In this document: piece after piece, positions 1 through 5,663 of the stretch
Position numbering within the stretch: position 1 is the stretch's first letter
How the letters are laid out: every line of letters begins with the position of its first letter
DNA from: Planctomycetia bacterium
GTDB lineage: Bacteria > Planctomycetota > Phycisphaerae > Phycisphaerales > SM1A02
DNA: 7,409 bases
Direction of reading: 5' to 3'
NCBI GenBank assembly: GCA_009936695.1
Contig: JAACEA010000316.1
Coordinates: forward strand, 1-7,409
Notes under the pieces: generated by a model
The model's database searches: none
The model's input: only the letters and a program-made list of their open reading frames with translations
Told to the model about the DNA's origin: nothing
Made by a program: the position numbers and the translations under genes

Positions 1-108
1 GTGCAGTGCGGAGAGCCAGCCAACGCAGCGGGTGCAGTGCGGAGAGCCAGCCAACGCAGCGGGTGCAGTGCGGAGAGCCAGCCAACGCAGCGGGTGCAGT
101 GCGGAGAG
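1..108. repeat. 31-bp tandem repeat, about 3.5 copies
   Basis: Three identical 31-bp units lie at 1-31, 32-62 and 63-93, followed by the first 15 bp of a fourth at 94-108. Each unit opens with GTGCAGTGCGGAGAG and closes with CCAACGCAGCGG. No mismatch is visible between copies, which suggests recent duplication, active homogenisation or an assembly artefact. The array may continue left of the window, so its true copy number is unknown. The unit length is not a multiple of three and all three + frames stay open through it, so three copies encode a 31-residue period in every frame. Each unit contains a GTG codon and a GGAGAG motif that could act as a start and a ribosome binding site. The array overlaps the apparent 5' end of the protease gene. 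Confidence 0.95.
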
Positions 109-1612
109 AAGCGCATTGTGGACCGTCGGTCCCGCCATCGTGGGCGCCACCACGATCGTGGCAGCGCTCTTCGCGGGACCCGCCGCCATTCGAGGGGTGG
201 TGACCGCGAGCACCCGCGCCGACATCGCGAAGGCGTCCGCCCGCCTTCAGAACGGAAACGTGCTCGAGGCGATTTCGGAGGCACAGCGCGACATCGCCAC
301 GGTGGTCGAGCCGTCGGTCGTGCACGTCTCCAGCCAGGGCTCGGTCGGGAACGGATCGCGGTTCGGCCAGTTCGCGTCGACCGGATCCGGCTGGATCTGG
401 GACGAGGCCGGACACGTCGTGACGAACGCACACGTGGTCGAGGCAGCGGACGAGATCGAGATCCAGTTGCACGACGGCGAGGTCCGATCCGCGGAGGTGC
501 TCGGACTCGACCTTCGAAGCGACATCGCGGTGGTCAAGATCGCGCCGGGCAATCTCATACCCGCGCTCCGCGGTGAGAGCCGGGGCGTCCGTCAGGGGGA
601 CATCGCGTTCGCGTTCGGTTCACCCTTCGACTTCCGATTCTCGATGTCGAGCGGCATCGTCTCCGGCCTCGGCCGGGCGGCCGGGCTCGACGACATCGAT
701 TACGAGAACTTCATCCAGGTCGACGCGGCGATCAATCCCGGGAACTCCGGCGGCCCGCTGACCGACGCCCAGGGTCGCGTGATCGGCATGAACACCGCCA
801 TCGCGACCGGTCGTGGCAACACCATCGGACAAGGGCAGTTCGCAGGCATCGGACTCGCGATCCCCATGTCGCAGATCACCGCGGTCGTCGAGCAGGTCAT
901 CGAAACGGGCGAGGTCCAGAAGGGCTTTCTCGGGGTCGGACTCGCGGCGACCGTCTCGATGGATCTCCAGCGGGCCGCCGCGTTCGGCGGCCGGGCGGCG
1001 GCGTTCCGCCCCTTCGCCGAAGCGATCATCGAGGCCTACGAGGGCGAGGGGGTCGCGGTGACCGCGGTCGAACAGGGATATCCCGCGGAACTCGCGGGGA
1101 TCCGGGTCGGCGACGTCATCGAGCAGGTGGATGGTCGCCGGGTCCGTGGGCTGGAGCAGTTGAAGTCGATGATCTCCTCCGGACGTCCCGGCGATGTCGC
1201 GGTGCTCGACATCTGGAGGATCGATCTCGACACCGGTGAGTCCGAGACGAGATCGATCGAAGTGGTGCTTGGACGACTCGACCCGATCATGTCGAGCCTC
1301 GCGGCCCAGCGGCTTCGTGATCTCGGGCTGGTGGAGCTCGCCACCTCGACCCGCGACCGAGCCGAGGAGGCCGGCGTGGAGTTCCAATCGGGCGTCATCG
1401 TGCTCGATTCCGATCCTCGGACCCAGATCGGCCAGGTCTTCCCCCGCGGCTCCATCCTCCTCGAGGCCGGTGGTCGCCCGATCGGCTCGTATGACGAGCT
1501 TCTGGCCCGATTGGACCGGCTCATGGTGCGGCTTTCCCGTCGTCAGGGATCGATCCCCATCGTGGGCGTTCGGCCGGATGGCGAACGAGTCGCCCTCGAT
1601 CTCGGATCCTGA
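32..1612 (+). CDS. HtrA/DegP-like periplasmic serine protease with PDZ domains (5' end uncertain)
   Basis: This is a trypsin-like (S1C family) protease, expected to degrade or process misfolded envelope proteins outside the cytoplasmic membrane. Numbering from GTG 32 (526 aa), a hydrophobic segment at about 29-49 should be a signal anchor or signal peptide. The protease domain spans about 88-295 with a complete triad: His134 in TNAHVVE, Asp164 in LRSDIAVVKI and Ser239 in NPGNSGGPL. A PDZ domain follows at about 298-415, with GFLGVGL at its start and a PAELAGIRVGDVI core. A second, more divergent PDZ-like region covers about 450-526. The start is unclear. GTG 32 lies inside the 31-bp repeat and the frame is open to the window edge, so the gene may begin further upstream. 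TTG 116, preceded by GGAGAG at 7 nt, is an alternative, but it would remove all basic residues ahead of the hydrophobic segment. Family assignment is firm; the exact paralogue (DegP, DegQ or DegS type) is not. Confidence 0.9.
   Translation: MQCGEPANAAGAVRRASQRSGCSAERSALWTVGPAIVGATTIVAALFAGPAAIRGVVTASTRADIAKASARLQNGNVLEAISEAQRDIATVVEPSVVHVSSQGSVGNGSRFGQFASTGSGWIWDEAGHVVTNAHVVEAADEIEIQLHDGEVRSAEVLGLDLRSDIAVVKIAPGNLIPALRGESRGVRQGDIAFAFGSPFDFRFSMSSGIVSGLGRAAGLDDIDYENFIQVDAAINPGNSGGPLTDAQGRVIGMNTAIATGRGNTIGQGQFAGIGLAIPMSQITAVVEQVIETGEVQKGFLGVGLAATVSMDLQRAAAFGGRAAAFRPFAEAIIEAYEGEGVAVTAVEQGYPAELAGIRVGDVIEQVDGRRVRGLEQLKSMISSGRPGDVAVLDIWRIDLDTGESETRSIEVVLGRLDPIMSSLAAQRLRDLGLVELATSTRDRAEEAGVEFQSGVIVLDSDPRTQIGQVFPRGSILLEAGGRPIGSYDELLARLDRLMVRLSRRQGSIPIVGVRPDGERVALDLGS
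103..108 (+). promoter_or_regulatory. candidate Shine-Dalgarno for an alternative TTG start of the protease
   Basis: GGAGAG ends 7 nt before TTG 116, which is in the protease frame. The motif belongs to the 31-bp unit, so the same hexamer recurs at 10-15, 41-46 and 72-77. Spacing and sequence are good for a ribosome binding site, but the N-terminus it would give has no basic n-region, so its use is doubtful. Confidence 0.25.
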
Positions 1613-1671
1613 GACGCCGGGCTCATTGAAATCACCCCGATCCGCCGCCCCAGTCGCGGCCTCGGAACCGG

Positions 1672-1677
1672 TAGCAT
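1672..1677 (+). promoter_or_regulatory. candidate -10 element for the ABC ATPase gene (leaderless type)
   Basis: TAGCAT fits the TANNNT consensus and ends 7 nt before ATG 1685. No Shine-Dalgarno sequence precedes that ATG and no convincing -35 lies at the usual distance (TTGAAA at 1626-1631 is too far). With a -10 this close, the transcript would begin at or next to the start codon. The case rests mainly on the similar arrangement before the thyX and sulfatase genes. Confidence 0.35.
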
Positions 1678-1684
1678 CTGAAGC

Positions 1685-2554
1685 ATGTCCCCGTCTCCAA
1701 ACACGTCCAACGGCTCGCCCGATCGTCCGCTCCTCGAGGTCAAGGACCTCAAGACCCACTTTCCCGTGAAGCGTGGGATCTTCCAGCGGACCGTCGACCA
1801 TGTTCGCGCGGTCGACGGGGTCAGCTTCGACCTCGGCGTCGGCGAGACGCTCGGTCTCGTGGGCGAGTCGGGGTGTGGCAAGACCACCGTCGGGCGAACG
1901 ATTCTCCGGTTGATCGAAGCCACGAGCGGCGAGGTGCGTTTCGAAGGCAACCCGGTGTTCGAGCAGTCCGCGACCGAAATGCGGGCGCTGCGCCGTGAGA
2001 TGCAGATCATCTTCCAGGACCCGGGCGGATCCCTGAACCCGCGGATGCGGGTCGGACGGCTCGTCGGTGAGCCGCTCGTGGTGCATGGGATGGCCAGTGG
2101 CGACGAGCTGCGGGATCGGGTCGAGAAGCTGCTCGAGCGGTGCGGGCTCTGGAAGCAGGCGGCGGATCGCTACCCGCACGAATTCAGCGGTGGACAGCGG
2201 CAGCGGATCGGAATCGCCCGGGCGCTGGCGGTCGAGCCTCGGCTCATCGTCTGCGACGAGCCCACCTCGGCCCTGGACGTCTCGATCCAGTCGCAGATCC
2301 TGAACCTGCTGGACGATCTCCAGGAGGAGTTCGATCTCAGCTATCTGTTCATCAGCCACGACATGGCGGTGGTCCATCACGTCTGTGACCGGATCGCGGT
2401 CATGTACAACGGGAAGATCGTCGAGGTCGGGACGCGCGATCAGGTGATCCACGATCCGCAGCATCCCTACACCAAGGCACTGCTCTCGGCGGTACCCGAG
2501 CCGGATCCTCGCCGGGAGCGAGTCCGCGTCGAGTGGGAAGGGATGCGGATGTGA
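1685..2554 (+). CDS. oligopeptide/dipeptide ABC transporter ATP-binding protein, OppF/DppF type, short C-terminus
   Basis: This cytoplasmic ATPase subunit would power an oligopeptide or dipeptide importer. All the nucleotide-binding motifs are present in its 289 aa: Walker [10 protein letters not shown] at 60-68, Q-loop Gln111 in [13 protein letters not shown], signature FSGGQ at 167-171, Walker B LIVCDE at 187-192 with catalytic Glu192, D-loop SALD at 195-198 and switch His225 in FISHD. The [12 protein letters not shown] segment at 260-271 opens the oligo_HPY C-terminal region typical of Opp/Dpp ATPases. The protein ends about 18 residues later, so it lacks most of that tail, including the usual cysteine-bearing GC..hPRC-like part. 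OppD/OppF proteins normally work as a pair with two permeases and a binding protein; none is seen here, so its partners must be encoded elsewhere or the gene is an orphan. ATG 1685 has no Shine-Dalgarno. The stop overlaps the next gene by 4 bp. Transport substrate cannot be read from the sequence. Confidence 0.92.
   Translation: MSPSPNTSNGSPDRPLLEVKDLKTHFPVKRGIFQRTVDHVRAVDGVSFDLGVGETLGLVGESGCGKTTVGRTILRLIEATSGEVRFEGNPVFEQSATEMRALRREMQIIFQDPGGSLNPRMRVGRLVGEPLVVHGMASGDELRDRVEKLLERCGLWKQAADRYPHEFSGGQRQRIGIARALAVEPRLIVCDEPTSALDVSIQSQILNLLDDLQEEFDLSYLFISHDMAVVHHVCDRIAVMYNGKIVEVGTRDQVIHDPQHPYTKALLSAVPEPDPRRERVRVEWEGMRM
2538..2543 (+). promoter_or_regulatory. ribosome binding site deciding the GTG 2551 start
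   Basis: AAGGGA lies inside the end of the ATPase gene and is 7 nt from GTG 2551, whose last two bases begin the ATPase stop codon TGA (GTGA overlap). This favours GTG 2551 over the in-frame GTG at 2533 and points to translational coupling of the two genes. Confidence 0.55.
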
Positions 2555-3075
2555 GCCAGGATCGCGGTGCTGAAAACGGACCCGAGAGGGGCGTACGGGG
2601 GCGGGTCTTCCTCTTCTGCTTCATCTTCGTGTTCGCGGCGAGCGTGGTCGGGACCTGGTTCTTCGGTCTTGACGTCGTCCGCAACGTGAAGGCCCAGGCG
2701 GCCCGGAGCGACACCGCGCTTCGAACCGTCGGATACGCGATTCTCGTGGCCACGTCCGACGCCGGGGCCTTTCCGATCGCCGCCTCCGAGATCCTCGACC
2801 TCGAACTTCCGGCCGCGATTCCAGGCCGGCTCTCCGAGCCGGCCCCGGATCCCGAGGCCGGCTGGCCTGCCACCTTCGAGGCGGCCATGGCCGGCATGGA
2901 GCCCGTTCCGCTCTCGGATGCGCTGGAGATCGTGCTCGTCAGCTGGCCGCCGGAACGCGATCTGCCGCCGGTGCTCTCGGTCGGAGGCCGCCCGAGCGGG
3001 ATGACCGACGCCAGGGCCACGCTGGACGTCGTGAACGGCTGGCTCCGGAACGCCGGCGTCCGCCTTGCGAACTGA
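2551..3075 (+). CDS. small single-pass membrane protein of unknown function
   Basis: I do not recognise a family. From GTG 2551 the product is 174 aa. A basic N-terminal stretch (RGVRGR, about 13-18) precedes a strongly hydrophobic segment at about 19-40 ([20 protein letters not shown]), which should be one transmembrane helix with the N-terminus in the cytoplasm. The rest, about 41-174, should be outside the membrane and begins with a probable helix ([20 protein letters not shown]) followed by a [10 protein letters not shown] stretch. That order loosely recalls type II pseudopilins (long N-terminal helix, then a G-x-[YF]-P loop), but the prepilin peptidase site is absent, so I do not assign it there. 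A proline-rich linker lies at about 96-106. The GTGA overlap with the ATPase gene implies a shared transcript; whether the proteins interact is unknown. Synonymous-site GC bias matches the neighbours, supporting a real gene. Confidence 0.75.
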   Translation: MSQDRGAENGPERGVRGRVFLFCFIFVFAASVVGTWFFGLDVVRNVKAQAARSDTALRTVGYAILVATSDAGAFPIAASEILDLELPAAIPGRLSEPAPDPEAGWPATFEAAMAGMEPVPLSDALEIVLVSWPPERDLPPVLSVGGRPSGMTDARATLDVVNGWLRNAGVRLAN

Positions 3076-3159
3076 GACCCGGAGCCGTCCGCGTGACGGT
3101 GCGATGTTGGCGGGATGTCGAAATCGGCTTTGACGCTGGCCCGGGCCTCGGCGACCTGC

Positions 3160-3165
3160 GACACT
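3160..3165 (+). promoter_or_regulatory. candidate -10 element for thyX (leaderless type)
   Basis: GACACT keeps the A2 and T6 of TANNNT and ends 6 nt before ATG 3172. A TTGACG hexamer at 3130-3135 looks like a -35 box but the spacer would be 24 bp, too long for a standard promoter. There is no Shine-Dalgarno before ATG 3172. This is the weakest of the three similar sites in the window. Confidence 0.25.
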
Positions 3166-3171
3166 GACGGC

Positions 3172-4107
3172 ATGAGCAGCGACACCGACACGCAGGTCAC
3201 CAGCCACGGAACCACCACCGATCAGGACACCGGGGGCGATCGCATTCGACGCATCGCGCCGGAGGTGGCGTTCAAGGACGTGATGAACGGCGACAGCCGG
3301 TGGGAGATCCCGGTCCACGACCACGGGTTCGTCGCACTGGTGGATTCGATGCCCCGGCTCGTTCCGGAAGGACAGACCGCGGACAGCGCGATCGTCCAGG
3401 CGGCGCGGGTGAGTTACGGCGCAGGCACCAAGAAGGTCAACGAGGATCGCGGACTGATCCGCTACCTCCTTCGGCACCGGCACACCACACCGCTCGAGAT
3501 GATCGAGTTCAAGTTCCACATCGCGATGCCGATCTTCGTCGCCCGGCAGTGGATCCGACACCGGACGGCGAACGTGAACGAGTACTCGGCCCGGTACTCG
3601 ATCATGCCGGATCGCTTCTACCGGCCCTCCATCGACAACGTCCGCAAGCAGAGCACGACCAATCGACAGGGTGGCGATGAGCCCATCGAAGTCGGGACCG
3701 CCGAGGAGTTCCTCAAGCTGCTCGAGGACTCGGAGGCCCTGTACTCGCGGTATCTCGATCTCACCGAGCGCGGCGTCGCCCGCGAGATCGCCCGCGCGGC
3801 GCTGCCCGTGAGCGTCTTCACCGAGTGGTACTGGAAGTGCGACCTGCACAACATCCTGCACTTCCTCTCGCTCCGGATGGACAAGCACGCCCAGATCGAG
3901 ATCCGAGACTACGCGACCGCGATGTACGACCTCATCAAGGGAATCGTGCCGATCACCTGCGAGGCGTTCGAGGACTATCGATTGAACGCGATGCATCTCA
4001 CCTCGCTGGAGATCGAGGCCATTCGGAACGGCACCCCGCTGGACACCACCAACAAGCGGGAGATCGCCGAGTGGGAAGCGAAGCAGGCGGAACTCGGACT
4101 GGGTTGA
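3172..4107 (+). CDS. thyX: flavin-dependent thymidylate synthase ThyX
   Basis: ThyX makes dTMP from dUMP using methylenetetrahydrofolate as carbon donor and FAD/NADPH for reduction, replacing classical ThyA; it acts in the cytoplasm as a homotetramer. The 311-aa product carries the diagnostic RHRX7S motif, RHRTANVNEYS at 129-139. Upstream is SYGAGTKKVNEDRGLIRYLL at 81-100, leading into RHRHTTPLEM at 101-110. The later conserved blocks are ALPVSVFTEWYWKCDLHNI at about 210-228 and LRMDKHAQIEIRDYA at 234-248, which supply flavin- and dUMP-site residues. The first 40 or so residues are polar, poor in hydrophobics and probably disordered. I chose ATG 3172 because it follows the -10-like hexamer and because the extra 19 residues from the in-frame ATG 3115 have no family counterpart. 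Genes on either side show no functional link to nucleotide synthesis, and the gene probably has its own promoter. Confidence 0.96.
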   Translation: MSSDTDTQVTSHGTTTDQDTGGDRIRRIAPEVAFKDVMNGDSRWEIPVHDHGFVALVDSMPRLVPEGQTADSAIVQAARVSYGAGTKKVNEDRGLIRYLLRHRHTTPLEMIEFKFHIAMPIFVARQWIRHRTANVNEYSARYSIMPDRFYRPSIDNVRKQSTTNRQGGDEPIEVGTAEEFLKLLEDSEALYSRYLDLTERGVAREIARAALPVSVFTEWYWKCDLHNILHFLSLRMDKHAQIEIRDYATAMYDLIKGIVPITCEAFEDYRLNAMHLTSLEIEAIRNGTPLDTTNKREIAEWEAKQAELGLG

Positions 4108-4142
4108 TTCCGCCTCGCATCGCCCCGCGTCTCCGCTCGGTG

Positions 4143-4148
4143 TACGCT
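4143..4148 (+). promoter_or_regulatory. candidate -10 element for the sulfatase gene (leaderless type)
   Basis: TACGCT fits TANNNT and ends 6 nt before ATG 4155. No Shine-Dalgarno lies in the gap and no -35 is seen at 16-18 bp; TTGATT at 4104-4109 overlaps the thyX stop and is 33 bp away. Position and sequence match the site before the ABC ATPase gene, which supports leaderless initiation. Confidence 0.35.
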
Positions 4149-4154
4149 TCAGGC

Positions 4155-5630
4155 ATGCCGCGAACCGAAACATCTGGTGCCGGAGTCCGTCGATTCACCT
4201 CGACGGGCGTCGGTCTCCTGCTGGCCCTGGTCGCACGGACCGATGCCGGCCTCGCCACGACCGACGTCGAGAACCCGCCGCCACCGAACATCGTCATCGT
4301 CTTCACCGACGATCAGGGCTGGGGCGACCTGTCGTGCTACGGCTCCACCGACATCCCCACGCCCAACATCGACCGGCTCGCGGCGGAAGGAATGCGGTTC
4401 ACCGATTTCTACGTCTCGCAGCCGGTCTGCTCCGCGTCGCGGGCCTCGCTGCTGACCGGCTGCTATCCGAACCGGCTCGGCATCAGCGGAGCGCTGGCTC
4501 CGAGCGCTCGGCACGGACTCGATCCGGAGGAGACCACCATCGCGGAGGTCGTGAAGCCGCTCGGATACGCGACCGCGTGTTTCGGCAAGTGGCACCTGGG
4601 GCATCGCGAGCCGTTCCTTCCCACCCGTCAGGGTTTCGACGAGTACCAGGGAATTCCCTATTCCAACGACATGTGGCCCGGGCATCCCGAGAGCCCGAAG
4701 GCCTGGCCGCGGCTTCCGTGGTACGGCGCGGACGGTCCGACCGAGTTCATCGACGATCTCGACGATCAGCAGATGATCACCCGTCGTCTCACCGATCTCT
4801 CCGTGGACTTCGTGCACCGCAACGCGGACCGGCCGTTCTTCCTCTACGTGCCGCACTCGATGCCGCACGTGCCGCTCGCGGTGGGGCCGCGGTTCCGGCA
4901 GTCGTCGATGTACGGCCCGTATGCGGATGTCATCAAGGAGATCGACTGGTCGGTGGGGGAGATCGTCAAGGCGTTGGAAGCCGAAGGCGTGCTCGACCGC
5001 ACGATGGTGATCTTCGCCAGCGACAACGGCCCGTGGATCAACTACGGGGATCACGCGGGGACCACCGGGGGGCTTCGTGAAGGAAAGGGGACGACGTTCG
5101 AGGGCGGTGTCCGCGTGCCGTTCGTGGTCCGCTACCCGCCCCTCGTGCCCGCCGGCACCACCTGCGAGACGCCGTGCATGACGATCGACGTCCTGCCGAC
5201 GATCGTGGAGATGACCGGCGCGGATCCCCCCGCTCGGAAGATCGACGGCCGGAGCATCCTGCCCCAGTTCCAGGGGTCGCCCGATGCGGCGGCGCCGCAC
5301 GAGGCGCTCTTCTTCTGGTACCGCAAGGACGAGCTGCAGGCGATGCGGATGGGCCGTTGGAAACTCCATTTCCCACACACCTATCGATCGATGGAGGGTC
5401 GCCCGGTGGGCAACAACGGGCGACCGGCGAAGTACACGTACGGCGTGAAGATCGGACCGGCGCTCTTCGACCTCGTCGAGGATCCGGGCGAGACGCAGAA
5501 CGTCGCGGATCGCCATCCGGAGATCGTGGCTCGAATGCGTGAACTCGCGGCCTCCGCCCGCACCGAACTCGGGGATTCCCTGAGCCGGATCGAGGGGGAG
5601 GAGATTCGCGAACCGATGCGGGTCGACTGA
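4155..5630 (+). CDS. exported arylsulfatase-family (S1) sulfatase
   Basis: This formylglycine-dependent sulfatase hydrolyses sulfate esters, probably in the periplasm. The 491-aa protein has an N-terminal signal-like region: basic VRR at 11-13, hydrophobic VGLLLALVA at 19-27, then a small-residue stretch to about 34. The catalytic site is CSASR at 92-96 inside PVCSASRASLLTG; Cys92 is the residue converted to formylglycine, and Ala at the usual Pro position is a known variant. Metal and sulfate ligands are in place: Asp52 and Asp53 in FTDDQGWGD, Lys145 and His147 in FGKWHLGH, His234 in YVPHSMPH, Asp290 and Asn291 in ASDNGPW, and Lys311 in REGKGTTFEGG. The C-terminal subdomain has ALFDLVEDPGETQNVA at about 436-451, typical of the family. 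Length is normal. Substrate (aryl, carbohydrate or other ester) cannot be decided from sequence. Maturation needs a formylglycine-generating enzyme not encoded here. ATG 4155 is chosen because it yields the signal peptide; upstream in-frame codons overlap thyX. Confidence 0.95.
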   Translation: MPRTETSGAGVRRFTSTGVGLLLALVARTDAGLATTDVENPPPPNIVIVFTDDQGWGDLSCYGSTDIPTPNIDRLAAEGMRFTDFYVSQPVCSASRASLLTGCYPNRLGISGALAPSARHGLDPEETTIAEVVKPLGYATACFGKWHLGHREPFLPTRQGFDEYQGIPYSNDMWPGHPESPKAWPRLPWYGADGPTEFIDDLDDQQMITRRLTDLSVDFVHRNADRPFFLYVPHSMPHVPLAVGPRFRQSSMYGPYADVIKEIDWSVGEIVKALEAEGVLDRTMVIFASDNGPWINYGDHAGTTGGLREGKGTTFEGGVRVPFVVRYPPLVPAGTTCETPCMTIDVLPTIVEMTGADPPARKIDGRSILPQFQGSPDAAAPHEALFFWYRKDELQAMRMGRWKLHFPHTYRSMEGRPVGNNGRPAKYTYGVKIGPALFDLVEDPGETQNVADRHPEIVARMRELAASARTELGDSLSRIEGEEIREPMRVD

Positions 5631-5663
5631 GTTCCGGCTCGGCGATCCGGCGTGGGCGAGACG

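Noticed and set aside
1..108. CRISPR array
   Set aside because: The 31-bp units are directly adjacent with no spacers, so this is a plain tandem repeat.
1..576. 191-codon + frame starting in the repeat
   Set aside because: It overlaps the protease in another frame and is extremely Arg-rich with no motif; it is open because of GC content and the repeat.
620..2464. 614-codon open frame on the - strand
   Set aside because: It is antisense to the protease and the ABC ATPase, both with complete family motifs. The predicted protein is rich in D, R, H and P with no recognisable domain, as expected of a GC-rich shadow frame.
3085..3099. CCGTC/GACGG hairpin after the small membrane protein gene
   Set aside because: A 5-bp stem with a 5-nt loop and no T-tract is expected by chance in DNA this GC-rich, so I did not call a terminator.
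3115..3171. Upstream ATG start for thyX adding 19 residues
   Set aside because: It lacks a proper Shine-Dalgarno, the added residues have no family counterpart, and ATG 3172 has the -10-like hexamer at the same spacing as the other genes. Not fully excluded.
3825..4154. Long 5' extension of the sulfatase frame
   Set aside because: It runs inside thyX out of frame and would place the signal peptide in the middle of the protein.
2467..4173. 568-codon open frame on the - strand
   Set aside because: It covers the small membrane protein and thyX in antisense, has no motif, and shows shadow-frame composition.
4183..4200. Tat signal in the sulfatase N-terminus
   Set aside because: A twin arginine is present at 12-13, but the following residues (FTST) do not fit the RRxFLK pattern, so a Sec-type signal is more likely.
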